A stretch of 64,000 nucleotides of DNA from NCBI GenBank assembly GCA_000226015.1, contig JH154850.1:90711-154710 (forward strand). Reading direction: 5' to 3'. Both the position numbers and the translations under genes were made by a program. Below, piece after piece: positions 24,501 to 35,573 of the stretch. This DNA comes from Mnemiopsis leidyi. Lineage: Eukaryota; Ctenophora; Tentaculata; Lobata; Bolinopsidae. The notes under the pieces are model-generated. The model searched no databases. It had not been told where the DNA came from and worked only from the letters and a program-made list of their open reading frames with translations. Within the stretch, counting starts at the first letter, position 1, and every line of letters begins with the position of its first letter.

Positions 24501-27500
24501 TTGGATTCTCATGAACTGTACGATGGAGTCCAATATTGGGACAGTAAGTCATTTTGTCAGGAAATTTTCATTTCTACATTCTTCTGTATTGGTGCTTTTT
24601 AAAACGAAATAAAGTGCTTAACTTTTTAGCATTCATTCATACTGCATTGCGCAGTGCTGATAAATTCCTTCTTCCAGAAAAAATGACAGAGTTATCCGGA
24701 GATGATGCACTGACCGGACACTCGTACTATTCTAAAGAGATGGTTAACTTCAAGATGACCTACTCTTACCACAACTATGTTGAACCAGTTCTTCAAGAGG
24801 CTAATGACTTGGCCGCCCGAAATGCCAAGGACATTGCTGGGAATTGTCTGACCTTTGCTGCTGTCCTCGCGGTCGTTCTATTTGTATTATGCAGGTAAGA
24901 ATTGTTTTTAAACGTACGACGCTCATTTTTGGAAATTTACTAATTGTTTTGTTTTTGATTGGCCAAAGTCATTGGCATGTATAGTCAGTCTAGTTAAGAC
25001 TACTAAAATCATCGATTATGGTTTTGCTTCGCTACAAAGTTACAATATCACGAATTTTTTGTCCCCCAGGTTCACAAAACCAGATAGCTTTGCCCTGCCG
25101 ATGCCCAACTTCTACGAAACCTCCAAAACCCAGAGAAAATCTTCATTTTTCGTCAAACTTCAGAACTACTTCCACGGACCAGAATCCTTGGATTTACCTC
25201 TGCCTGGAGCTTACAAAACAAAGAAGAGCAAGTACATTGTTTGAAGATTTTGCCAATGTTGGCAACCATAGCTGATTAGTGTGCTGGTCATATTTCAGCT
25301 GATATTAGATGTTATGTACAGAATAATTTGTGTGTTGTAAATAATTTTTGGACAATAGATTTGAAAAAATTTGAAGAGATACATTATTTTTGAGCTTTGA
25401 ATTTCCGAGATTATTAACCTTTGAGCAGAATTACATAATCTTAAGTTCAAACTTGAAATTTGAGCAATTGACAGCTGATGCGTTTTGAATATGATCTTTT
25501 TTGACCGCCTTAGTTTTTAATTTTGATATTTTGAAAGATAGAATTTTGAATAGTTGAAGTGCATTGAGTTTGATTATTCAGTATTATATTATTATTGCTT
25601 ACTATCATGAAAAACCTAAAAATGTAAAAAAAATCGAAAAATAACCCAAAACACAATAAAATCGTTTTACTTAGTTCAATTTCTTTAAATATGTTATTTC
25701 AGCGGTAATTTACCTGTTTTTGTTTCTGGTTTTCCAGCCACTGCTCCTTTTCCACCTGAATCCTCAACTTAACATCTCTCAACGTATTCTCGTGATCTCT
25801 CTGAATTCGTTCGATCTCCAGAGTGTGCTGTGCTTGCACTTTTGCTGCCTTGGTGTTGAACTCTTCCTCGATCTTCTGCCGATCTTCCCCAAGTCGAGCT
25901 CGCTCCTTGGTCAGCAGTTCTGCAGCTCTTTCTTTTTCCTCCTGAACCTAAACAGCAATCACGTTTTGAGCCCTCTCAATTTTGCGAAAGCCCAAGGGGG
26001 TGGACCGTTTAAAGTAAAAAGAAAAAAAGTATTTCGAGGTAAGTATCTGAAGACGTCTCAGTCTAACGCTCTGCTCAAGATCGAACAACACAATTAACCG
26101 TAACCATGTCAACGGCACGTGCTCCTCTGCAAAGTTATCAAACCTACTACATAGTTTTAGCTCGTTTCATTGCCTCCGCGAACGACACAATGAAAGTGTA
26201 ACTGTCCTACTACATAGTCCACCCCAATATCACGTTTGGCACAGTCAGTCAGTCAGTCAGTCAGTCAGTCAGTCAGTCAGTCAGTCAGTCAGTCAGTCAG
26301 TCAGTCAGTCAGTCAGTCAGTCAGTCAGTCAGTCAGTCTACACACCTCAGTATACAAACGTCGCCTCTGTTGCTGATAAGCATTCTCTTCCTGTTCTACT
26401 TGTTTCTCAAATCTCTTCTGTGCGTTATCTCTCTCGCGCGCACATGCTGCTTCTTTTTCCTCATCCAGCTGTTTACGAAGGTCTTCTACTTGAGCTACAA
26501 ACCTGTACAGCATGCACGTGAAGAAATAAAATGTGGTGTCTTAGAACAGTGCAACAAGGCGTTTTTCTTGGTTTAGGTAGGTATAGAGCAAAGACTGAAA
26601 TGAATTATAAGAGAAGAACAGAAAGCAGTGCAAAGGCCAAAATGCCACATAGACCTCCATGTTGAATTTTTTCTTGGCTGCACAGTACACTTATCTAGAC
26701 AAATTGCGATAAATCTGACCTCTTGCTAGCCCGCTCATCAGCAGCCAGTAATTCAGCTTCATGTACGGCGTTCAGTCTCTTTATTTCGGCTTTGTTTTTG
26801 GCGATCAGTTTCTGAATCTCCGGCTCCAGTCCCTTGACTGTCATCTCCTTAATCTTGTTGGACTTTTCTGCAATCCAACGTTCCCTGAACACATGTAAAA
26901 CTTATCTATCTTGAACTGTGGTTTAATTACAAACTACCACAGTCGCAAAATTTTATTTATCACATGTTGAGTATAATAAATAAATATGTAGTGATCAAAA
27001 GGGCATGGGCATACCTATCTGACTTAAGGGTTCCGAATTATTCTTAGCACCTAACTAATTTATTATATTACTAGGCTTTTTAACCAGGATTAGAGAGATT
27101 TGTGCGATTATAAAATTCCCGTCGTCCTTTCACTGGGGAAAATTCACTGGGGCAAAACGTTGGGGGGCCAAATGTTCGGGGCAGGTCGACGATCACCCTA
27201 AAATCTATAGCTGAAGAATTGAAAGCACTTACCTTTTAATCTTTTCGGCTGCTTCAATCGCTTCTCTTTGCTTTTTGACCTCGACTTTTTGATTATCTTC
27301 TAAAAGTTTAATCTTGTCCCCAAGTTTCTTTTCAGTGCTTCGCATCTGTGTCATCAGATTCTCGACCTGAGTGACACAATTTAGTTATCAGTCGGAAGAC
27401 AAACAGTTTTTACATCACGAGGACAACCACACATAAATTTCTAATCCGTTCTAGCTCTTTACAAATAACCTTATCACTCAGATCCTTCTTGTCCGCGATG

Positions 27501-30500
27501 AGCTGATCAATGAATCCCAGGTGTCTCTGAATTGTCGTTTCGTACTCAGTTTTCTGATTTGCTAGTCGTTGTTGAGCGTCTTTCTCCTGAAAGTCAAGAT
27601 TCAGTCAGTAAAGAATATCACAACGAATAATAGTATGTCCTGGGAAAACAACAGTTCAAATTGTCTCAAGTCTTGTTGGCCAGGCCCGATCCTTCAAATT
27701 TAAATTAAATAACCACATACATATTTAAACTGTGTGTACCTGTTCATTAGTCAGACGTAATGTAAGGTCCCTCTGTTCGTCTAGCGCTCTCCGCAACATC
27801 GCAACTGCCTTACTCTTCTCATCACTTTCTAGTTTTGTAGCGAATATCTGAGGGGGTTAACCTGTTGAAATACCAACGCCAAAATAAACTTAAGTCAACA
27901 AGTTGACTCCATCATAAACGTAGATTTTATCGAACAAAATGCCCATGCGAGATACTCAACTATACAATTTGAGTACGTTTTGCCTCCTGTTATTGTCCCA
28001 CCTGAGCTTGAAGTTGAGCTGTCTTGTTGGACGTGGTAGAAAGTTCCGACTTCAAAAGTTCGATCTGTTCGCCCTTGCTGTTCAGCTGTTTCTGTGTGTC
28101 CTTTATATTCTCTGTTACTTCGTCCACCACTGCACTTACGTTCTTCATGCGCTGCTGTTCGACTAATGCGGCAGCAGAGGTCTGCAGCAAAATGTCTTTA
28201 AAAGCTTGATTTTTTCAATTTAGGCGAAGTTGCTATTTGATAACTTAATATATAAAGGTGTGTTATGAAAACATAAATCAGGTAGAATAGCTTAAAGAAA
28301 GACTTCCAGTCAAGATGGAAAGAACGACTGCTAACTTCAAACTTGCCTAGCAAGGGGAGTGGTGTCCACTTACCACGGAGTCAACTCCAGAAAAGAGAGA
28401 AGTGGTGCCCACTTACCACGGAGTCAACTCCAGAAAAGAGAGAAGTGGTGTCCACATGTTCCTGGTTGTCCACTTGATCCACGTGGTCAAGGAAGTGGAG
28501 TAAACTCTTGATCTTGCCGCTGGGCATGACTCCACCCGTGTGCAACTCACTCGCTCCTAACCTATCCAATCTTGTAATTAGGAAAGTTTTACATCCCGCT
28601 CCTAACCTATCCAATCTTGTAATTAGGAAAGTTTTACATCTCGCTCCTAACCTATCCAATCTTGTAATTAGGAAAGTTTTACATCTCGCTCCTAACCTAT
28701 CCAATCTTGTAATTAGGAAAGTTTTACATCTCGCTCCTAACCTATCCAATCTTTTAATTAGGAAAGTTTTACATCTCGCTCCTAACCTATCCAATCTTGT
28801 AATTAGGAAAGTTTTACATCTCATTTTGGAAATACCTTTACTTTGAGCCCCCTTTGAAAACAGCAATATGTACTAATATAGAATGTAAAATCTAATAATA
28901 AACCATCAAATCTTTTCTCTTATTAACGTTCATACCTGTAGACCTCCCCCTGAGTTAGTTTAGGAGTGGGAGGTATGATGATACTGGAGCTCTTCACCTC
29001 ACTCAGGGCTTCCTCCGACTCAACCTCCAACATCTTCAGAGTTTCTAACAGAGAAGCAAACACCTTCTTCTCCTCTCGAATAGTGCCGCTACCTTTAGAG
29101 ACACAGTCAGATTCCTCAGGTTTTGTTTCCCTCTTTGCTGGTGACTCTGAGGTACTTTCCGTTTCTGGCTCCCAGCCAACTCTAGGCGTGTCGATGTCTG
29201 AGTCGATGGCAGTTCTTACTCTTCTGGATTGGGGGAGAAATATCTCGTCGACAAGATTATCGTAGGTGGTGTCCACCGTTGTTTCAGTGCCGTCCTCAAC
29301 TTTTGGGTCTGGATTCTTTTGATCCTCTTTTTGTGGACTTTGTGCTGGAGGGACAATATCTTTTTTTGATTCTTTTCTTGAAGTGTCTGTTTTTTGTTCT
29401 TTCTTCGCCGACTGTCGTTCAAAGGAAACTTCTTTTCTATTCTGCTTTTTTGGTGTGACTGCCCTCTTAACGTTCTTCCTCTTGACCTTTATAACCTCGG
29501 AATTTAGCTGGAGTTCTTCTTGCAATATTTGTTGCTGCAATCTTCGTTTCTCATCACGCTTTTTGTTAAGTTCTTCTATAGCCTTAAGTCTTGCCTAGGA
29601 TAAAATAACGTTACAGTGTTAAAACCAATCGAGATAACAATGCAACTGATTAAGTAAGCAATAAGCAAACAACATCTTTAAAGCATAGACTAATATACAA
29701 CAAGGTTACTGCAATAATCAGTAAACTCTTATCAATTTATTTGCTCTAAAACCCAAGCATAAAAGAAAAACAAATTGGATCACATGACTGCATTTAAATA
29801 CCTCTCTTTTCTTTTTCTCGACATCAACTTTACTTTTAACCTTAGCAGTACTTTCCTTTTCTCGATCAGCAAGCATTTTCTTACGTTCTTGGTCTAGCAG
29901 TTCCCTCAACTGAACCAAGTGTATCATTAGATGACGATAAATATAAAGAACTTGTAAATGGTTCACGAAATTTCACAGTACACACGGTTTGTCTAACAAG
30001 ATAGAGTAAAACGTTTGAATAATATATATTCTGTAAGTGCAAAAGCATACAGGATATACTATTCCGTTACGTTTCTCCCATTTCCAGAAAAATCATAGAT
30101 TACCTCCTCGCTCATTTTAAACGTGTTATTTTGGTCCAGATCCTCAGGGGTGTCTGCCTTTACGTTTTCCTCCTTACGTTTCCTCCATTGTCTCTGGATC
30201 TTAGTAGCTGCTGCATCATAATCTGCCGGTGTGAGGTCTACCGGGGCATGTGCAGGTGCTGCTGAATCATGAGTTTCATTCCGGGCAGCAAAGTCAGGCT
30301 TCATCACCACTGAGTCCTTGACAGGGACTTCTTCAGGTTCTAGGTTACTATTCTGCAAGAGGAATAGCATTTCAGTGAACAATGTAACATCATTTAAAAG
30401 CTTGAACTTTAGTAATAAGAAAATCAACTAAATGAAATCTTACAGGTTTCTAATGGTATGATGTACAATTTAAATACCTAACATCACACTAACCACAGAC

Positions 30501-31699
30501 GATGGCGGTAAGGATCGAGAGAGTCTGTCCAAAATGTCATTGGAGTTTAAAAGTGGGTTGCCAACTTTATCGGCGCCACTTGGGCTGTTAAGATACGTTG
30601 TGGAGGCTCTGGATTCTGTGAAATAAAATTTGGGGAATATCTTACTGTAGATTTAGTATTCTAGTTTGTAACATGTAACCACTGATAACGCTTTTAGATG
30701 TCTTTAACTTTTCACCTAACATTTGAATATATTTTGTGGTGACAGAATGGATTACTGAGGCCAGGGGAAAGTGATTTAAGCGGGTCCCAATCCCCACCGA
30801 CCATTCATGTTCCTGGATACTTTTAGTTTCCTTTCATAACAACCACGGTGACTTTATTGACTGAGCCCATGTTAAACACTGAGTTACTTTGACAAAACTA
30901 ACAGTGAATGTATGATATCTTTCATCTAACTTAGGCAATACAAGAGGTAAGGTGAAATGTTAAAGAACTTTCATCATTTCATGTCAGCAGCACAAGTGAT
31001 CATATGTTACCTTTGGAGAGATTTACAACCTTAGAGTTTTTTTCTTGACCCGGCTTCTCCCGCCGTCTTTGAGAAAAGTTAACACCCTGAAATGAGATGA
31101 AATACTGAGGCTATTTCGACAACAGATATTTGTAGATGGGCTTTTGGATCTTATTGTTACATGGCTTCTTCTATTCAAAATTGCTTACACACTGTAATTA
31201 ATTCTAAAATTCGCTAGCCAACAATAAAACCACCCTGATCCAGGATCCTGACCCTCTACGTTTGGTCCGTGTTTTTGATTAATTTACCATTACGTATGAA
31301 CCTTGTTACAAGATGTTCATAGAAAACTAGCAGTCCTGTTTCTGATCAACCTAAATTAGAATACGATCTCAGCATTTCCATACGACCTAACTTTCCCTCT
31401 CTCAATCCTAAAATTCCGACAACAAGACAAAAAAGCCAAACACACATACTCCTTTTCTACAACTTAGAGAGACTGGTAAACTACATACAAAGACAAAAAC
31501 TACCCCCCCCCCCCCCGAGTTCATGCTTGGACTGCTCTTCTACCTAAAACAGTCAGACTGGTTACTGCCCCTTCAAGAAGATGGCATTTGTCAGGCTTAA
31601 CGGTTAAAAACTCACCAACGTCTTAGGTTTCGGCTTTGGACGCGATGAGGCTACTGAAGAGCGACCACTTATTTGCAAATCTTCCATCTTAGAAAGCAT
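21558..31699 (-). CDS. CEP131: CEP131 (AZI1) centrosomal / ciliary protein, 18 exons
   Basis: Exons in transcript order: 31699-31616, 31086-31011, 30615-30494, 30352-30104, 29909-29802, 29594-28936, 28549-28417, 28181-28002, 27847-27740, 27586-27470, 27366-27233, 26884-26720, 26502-26346, 25941-25714, 22824-22648, 22474-22331, 22143-21958 and 21710-21558. The phases agree throughout and give 1059 aa, against about 1083 aa in human. An IQ motif is visible ('DAAATKIQRQWRKRK', near residue 145). A long C-terminal coiled coil follows, with conserved blocks 'IQRHLGFIDQLIADKKDL', 'KIKEMTVKGLEPEIQKLIAK', 'IKRLKDKYE' and the C-terminal 'RADHLEALL'. CEP131 is a centriolar-satellite and basal-body protein needed for cilium and sperm-flagellum assembly. 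The start is the upstream of two in-frame ATGs 12 bp apart. Intron 14 (22825-25713) holds a LINE fragment and another gene. The acceptor of exon 7 is inferred from phase because tandem repeats surround it. Confidence 0.95.
22952..23665 (+). mobile_element. CR1/L2-type LINE, 3' fragment
   Basis: The sequence reads 'HLEYCVQLWNPAAEHG', 'IESVQRRFTRMIEGVGLLPY', 'SERLQILQLTTLAERRSRGD' and 'LIEVYKASQGL', the region after the reverse transcriptase in CR1-like LINEs. An 11-base N gap (23295-23305) interrupts it. The 3' end carries a perfect hairpin, ATGATGC-TG-GCATCAT, at 629-644 of the 23 kb block, shared with 39880-39895. The fragment is 5'-truncated and lies in CEP131 intron 14, antisense to that gene. 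Confidence 0.85.
23295..23305. other. Assembly gap (11 N)
   Basis: Run of N within the LINE fragment; the true gap size is unknown. Confidence 0.99.
24110..25244 (+). CDS. Orphan single-pass membrane protein nested in CEP131 intron 14
   Basis: Exons 24110-24221, 24304-24543, 24630-24894 and 25070-25244 have GT/AG borders and consistent phases (1, 1, 2), giving 263 aa. The N-terminus is a signal peptide ('MIIAILCIASLTLVVLT'). The ectodomain of about 155 residues has few cysteines ('LCQCYK', 'NRVCKIP', 'NDKCFLDLYFLHDKVGL'). A hydrophobic segment, 'CLTFAAVLAVVLFVLC', comes next, followed by a roughly 60-residue K/S/P-containing cytoplasmic tail ending 'KTKKSKYIV'. I do not recognise the family. 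The predicted topology is type I at the cell surface or in the secretory pathway. The gene lies entirely in one CEP131 intron on the opposite strand, so the two would not be spliced together. Clean introns and no internal stops argue that it is real. It may be lineage-restricted. Confidence 0.8.
26242..26338. repeat. (AGTC)n microsatellite, about 24 units
   Basis: A perfect tetranucleotide run. In CEP131 transcript sense it is (CTGA)n beginning within about 10 nt of the 5' splice site of intron 13 (exon edge 26346), so it forms the first hundred bases of that intron. Confidence 0.98.
28345..28450. repeat. 43-bp tandem duplication of a 5' splice site
   Basis: Two near-identical 43-bp copies contain the end of CEP131 exon 7 and its donor 'GTG|GTAAGT'. 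The exon-proximal donor is at 28417|28416 and the second at 28374|28373. Using the second would add 43 nt, shift the frame and meet a stop within the duplicated segment. Confidence 0.9.
28552..28821. repeat. 45-bp tandem repeat, six units, abutting a 3' splice site
   Basis: Unit 'cgctcctaacctatccaatc' followed by 'ttgtaattaggaaagtttta' and 'catct', repeated six times with very few differences. It lies immediately upstream, in transcript sense, of the acceptor of CEP131 exon 7. Each unit read on the minus strand carries an AG preceded by a branch-point-like 'TTCCTAAT', so the unit appears to be a multiplied piece of the intron's 3' end. Confidence 0.95.
31502..31515. repeat. Poly-C run
   Basis: About 14 C in CEP131 intron 1. 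The length is likely unreliable in short-read data. Confidence 0.9.
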
Positions 31700-31989
31700 T
31701 GAATTTTAGCAGCAAATTGAATGAATCATATTTATTTATCAAAAAAGCACTTGAAAAATTCTTAAGTGGTTCCAGAGTTGGGTATTCATAATATAACTAA
31801 TGTCTAATTGATTTACAGGGTAAACAAATCAAGAATAAAACGGTCGAACTTTTGAAGGATTTAGAAACAGTAACCGAATTAGAAATAAAAAAATCGAGGT
31901 GTGGTTTTTGTTTCATTTCACAAATAAACTCAAACAGAAAATCACAGAAGAAAAAAATTGCAAGTTTTTATGTCCGATTTTAGAAGTTA

Positions 31990-32382
31990 TGTTGTGGGTG
32001 GGCCGAAGGATCAACCAAGCTACATGATGTGTACGGAGCAGATATTTGAACGGACACGATTTCCACTGATAGTCAATTCAGAAAATTCATGGGCCGGCAC
32101 CGTGCCGAGTCGGGTATGATCCGACAACCTCTGCATTGTCTAGATGAGTGCTCTACCAATTGAGCTACCGGCCCTATAGGGCCGGCCCATGAATTTTCTG
32201 AATTGACTATCAGTGGAAATCGTGTCTGTTCAAATATCTCCTCCGTACACATCATCTAGCTTGGTTGATCCTTCGGCCCACCCACAACATAACACACCCG
32301 TTAACGATCAGTGCACACCTCTGGGAGTCGAGCTTGCTCGAAATGAGGACCTGAAAAAGGCCCCCTCTCCACTTGAAACCAC
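31990..32382 (-). mobile_element. Fold-back SINE with tRNA-like core and 13-bp target duplication
   Basis: Two arms of about 113 bp (31986-32098 and 32180-32293) are inverted copies with only three or four differences. The spacer (32105-32179, minus strand) is tRNA-like: 'GGGCCGGTAGCTC' with a perfect A box (TAGCTCAATTGG) and a T-arm-like GTCGG...CCGAC with a one-off B box. A further non-palindromic 89 bp (32294-32382) follows. The whole is flanked by the perfect 13-bp duplication 'attttagaagtta' at 31977-31989 and 32383-32395, as expected for LINE-driven retrotransposition. Part of the unit recurs at 32875-32990. It would transcribe to a very stable hairpin. Confidence 0.8.
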
Positions 32383-32385
32383 ATT

Positions 32386-32826
32386 TTAGAAGTTAGTTAG
32401 ATATTCAATTCGAGCTAAAATTGCATTCTCAAGCCATAGTTTTTCTTCGTTCAGACTGTATAACTTCTCTTTAAGCTCTTCAGAAAGCAAGGCAGTTTTT
32501 GAGATCTGATCAGAAACTTTTTTTTCAAATTTGCTTGTGCTGCTATGCATATTTAGATCGGCAGAGAGTTCATCAGAGGAATCTGTTACAACTGCTTTGG
32601 TTGCATCACTTTCTACATCGTTTTCTCTAATTTCATTTGGCTTGGAAACACTAACTTGTTCTTCAAATGATTTTACAAATCCTGTCTGCCCTAAACCAAA
32701 ATCATCACCGATTTCTTCACAAAATTTCTGAAATTCGTAGAAGCAGGTCTTCATGAATCTCCTAACAAACCATCCTCGATATAAGGATTGCAAGTTCAAA
32801 ATCATGTCATTAGCATCAGGAGGCAT
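32386..32826 (-). CDS. IQCC-like IQ-motif protein
   Basis: The ORF of 146 aa starts at an ATG three bases into an exon whose acceptor is at 32829/32830, so a 5' untranslated exon probably lies upstream. Residues 11-40, 'LQSLYRGWFVRRFM' followed by 'YEFQKFCEEIGD', match the start of human IQCC (an IQ motif 11-12 residues from the N-terminus, then a helix with an acidic pair). The C-terminal part is a charged helix ending 'LWLENAILARIEYL'. IQ motifs bind calmodulin or related EF-hand light chains; IQCC function is not established. The last codons and the TAA stop lie in the target duplication of the adjacent fold-back SINE, so the insertion preserved the coding end but replaced the 3' flank. 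CEP131 lies downstream on the same strand. Confidence 0.7.
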   Translation of the reverse strand: MPPDANDMILNLQSLYRGWFVRRFMKTCFYEFQKFCEEIGDDFGLGQTGFVKSFEEQVSVSKPNEIRENDVESDATKAVVTDSSDELSADLNMHSSTSKFEKKVSDQISKTALLSEELKEKLYSLNEEKLWLENAILARIEYLTNF

Positions 32827-32874
32827 TCCCTGAAAATATGTTTATGCTAAATCTAATGAAAAATATGTGGTTCA

Positions 32875-32990
32875 AGTGGGGAGGGACTAGTGAACCTATT
32901 TCCGGTGCTCACTTCATGCATACTTGACTCCCAAGGGTGGGCACCGAGAGAAAACTGGTGTGTTATGCTACATGATGTGTACCAACTCAA
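32875..32990 (+). repeat. Diverged partial copy of the fold-back SINE
   Basis: 'ttcaagtggggaggga', 'gactcccaagggtgggcac', 'ggtgtgttatg' and 'ctacatgatgtgtacc' occur in the same order as on the minus strand of 31990-32382. The palindromic arm is incomplete. It lies just upstream of the IQCC-like coding exon. Confidence 0.65.
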
Positions 32991-32999
32991 TAAAACAAT

Positions 33000-34200
33000 A
33001 AATTTGTCAATTAATTAATGCTTCATGCAGAGATTCAATTTAGAAATGAAGTATTATTGGACTTCAAAACTAGCTGCCAATTTCGGAAAAAAGTTGATTG
33101 TGCAGTTGATATTCATTTAAGGAAACTATAATCATAATCTAATGATAACTATAGTCATAGTCATAGTATGATTTTATTTTATTATGAATTTTCTTAGGGT
33201 AAAAGCCAATTATGTATTCAGATAATCACAATTATCCAGAGGTCCAAGGGGTCCCCTTGCCACGGGTCTTTTTGGCTGATGACCCAGGAGTTGCGGTCAA
33301 CACTCCACCCCCAGTCGGAGGGTTACCGACATGCTCTCTCTTGAGTGGGCCTACAAAACATTCAGCCCTTTTTCAATCAGCCATTAATGACAATCAACAA
33401 TCCCAAAATCGCATCTCGCACAAGCTGCAGAATGATTTTAAAGGCAAAAACGGTCTTCTTTGCGCTTATCCTTATTCAAAGAACCAAAATCGGCATCATA
33501 TAAAAGCGTGCCATCTGCAGGCAAAACACAGCAAAAAACACCTCCCAACAAGGATAGGTACATCAAACTCAGATCCGCCAATCTTAAAGGAGTGCGCTAA
33601 GGGCATTTGCCTAAGCAATCTTCTTTGGTGGACTCAGCCGAATGATTGGGAAACTGTGATTGAGGGTGAAATGAGGAGGGTCTCTGTTAGAAGATCTAGA
33701 ATCTTCTGGAGGATCCCCTTCATGTTACTGTAAAAGCCTGGGTGCAGGTGCAACAAATAAAAATATATTCCCAGGCAAATCACACCATATCGAGTAATAC
33801 CACATTGATCCCCTCACGCAAGCCTCAACCTCAGCTCGAGGATTGCCTATCAGGACCACAAGCAAAATGTGGTGGTAGTTCCTCATAGTATTCACTGCCA
33901 CTCTTCCGGAAAGGTGCCTTGACACCTGACTCCTAAGCGTTCTAGGAGTCCTCTGATGACGAACCATTTAAGTAGATGTGCTTCGGGACTTCACCACCCC
34001 ACCAGGGCCATAACCACGTAATGTCCTCCCGAAGTACCAAGCTGGCAAACCCCCAGCCCGGCTGGGTCGGTCTATGCCTGCAATCTGGAGGAGCTCCATG
34101 AGACCTTACCCACAAGACAGACATAGCCTGCCTGTCAAAACGAGGAGGCAAAGTGAGTGCCCACAGACAAAAATAAGGGTAAATTAACATCCAAGAAATA
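33000..34200. other. Unclassified repeat-like sequence
   Basis: The plus strand holds a 173-codon open frame (33212-33733) with no recognised domain and no splice partners. The minus strand of 33740-34190 is moderately GC-rich, with phrases such as 'cccagccgggctgggggttt'. It resembles the untranslated part of a retroposon more than host coding DNA. I cannot assign a family. Confidence 0.3.
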
Positions 34201-35570
34201 TTCGTTCATCTTTATTCTTTATTCTTTATCAGTTAATAAGAGAATCATAGAACGTCTAAAATAAAACCTTTCTCACTTTTGTTCACACTGATCTCCACTG
34301 ATAGAAGATTTATAAATTATGAACCTACACTGCTCAGAGTCAGTTATAAAAACTCTGCATGATACAAATTGAGCAATCACTATTGGCAACCATTGTGATT
34401 GCCTCGGCTTCACTCACGTCAATTATATGCCATAGGTTTCATTGTTGCCATTGGAACCAAAGAATAAATTGACACCATTGGAATTCTAAATGATCCATTC
34501 ACTCTGAGTGGTGATTGTGATTGGGGCATCTACCCAGTGGAATGTGGATCCATTGGTTTCATTATATTGGTGCCAATGAAACACGCCCAAAGGCAATTTG
34601 TGGAGTATCCATAGGCATAGCCAGCCTGGAGGAACACACCTGATAAAAGGACCAGCCTTGTATATGACACCACAACCCTGGTGGTGCCCCTCAGACGGAA
34701 GCTCTTCGTCAGATCTCTTAAAATGATAGAGGAACCCCAAGGTGACTCTGTCATGTGCTTAGTAAAAGAGAATTTTATTTTTCGTTTTGATATTACACAG
34801 AATATTGTCACAAGAAACCGTCTTAAAGTTAACATCATCAAAATCAAATGAGACTAAATTCAGAGTTCAGCCAGGTCTCAAAAAAGTCTCAAAAACCGAG
34901 TTTATGACCATGGTTAAAAGTTTCACCAACAAGGTAGTAGGTACCCAGTAGGTTTCCATTGGTGCCTAAATATAAACCATTTGTTTCACTAATCACTGAG
35001 TGGATTCATTGGCGCCAATTGTCCAATCACTAAGACCAAATTATAGGATCCTTTTGAGGCAGCATCTAATAAATCAAATTTGAAATATTTCATGCTCAGT
35101 CCTGCGCAATTGGTAGAATGTGGTAATGTTTAGCCCGGTTCGCCCTGCATAGTGCATACAACTTATTTGACCGCCTAAATGGAATTGGTTGTTTCAACTG
35201 CATTATCCTGGACGTGACACGTTTCTTTGATTGTTCAACTGGTCACACCAGACTCTCACAGCTCAAAGCTGAATGATAAATGGATATCGTCTGTCAATGT
35301 TCTCGTTAATGTACATGCATGTTCAACATTTGTCAGTTGGGTGGTGAAGTGATATCAATTACGCTTCCTAATTTTCATGCAACAGACTGGGGTTCATTCC
35401 ATTCGGCCAGTCACCAAACTGCATCTAGTGCAGCTTTGACGGGAAATACACACTTTCTGGCTTGTAAGATTAACTCCATACAGCTAGGTTTTGCCTTAAC
35501 CACAGGCATTTTGCGATTGCCTGGGGACCTCAGTCTTAGCGCAGCGCCTGGTAATTTTGCCAGGGTAGTG
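34200..35570. other. No recognisable gene; CCATTGG-rich stretch
   Basis: Between about 34385 and 35030 the words 'ccattg', 'cattggt' and 'gccaat' occur many times on both strands, often in short inverted pairs (for example 'tattggtgccaat' near 34567). No coding region was recognised. It may be a decayed array or repeat. Confidence 0.4.
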
Positions 35571-35573
35571 TGC

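Noticed and set aside
28552-28821. CRISPR-like regular repeats
   Set aside because: Units are contiguous with no unique spacers; an ordinary tandem array in an animal intron.
28508-28846. Plus-strand repetitive protein with 15-residue repeats
   Set aside because: It is the translation of the 45-bp tandem array; the unit length is a multiple of three, which keeps any frame open.
28381-28866. 161-codon minus-strand frame extending exon 7 of CEP131 upstream
   Set aside because: The upstream part is the intronic tandem array; only 28417-28549 fits the neighbouring exon phases and the family.
32105-32179. Functional tRNA gene on the minus strand
   Set aside because: Good A box but imperfect B box and no proper anticodon arm; it forms the loop of a palindromic SINE.
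33212-33733. 173-codon plus-strand protein
   Set aside because: No recognised domain or homology by eye, and surrounding sequence looks repeat-like; listed only as an unclassified region.
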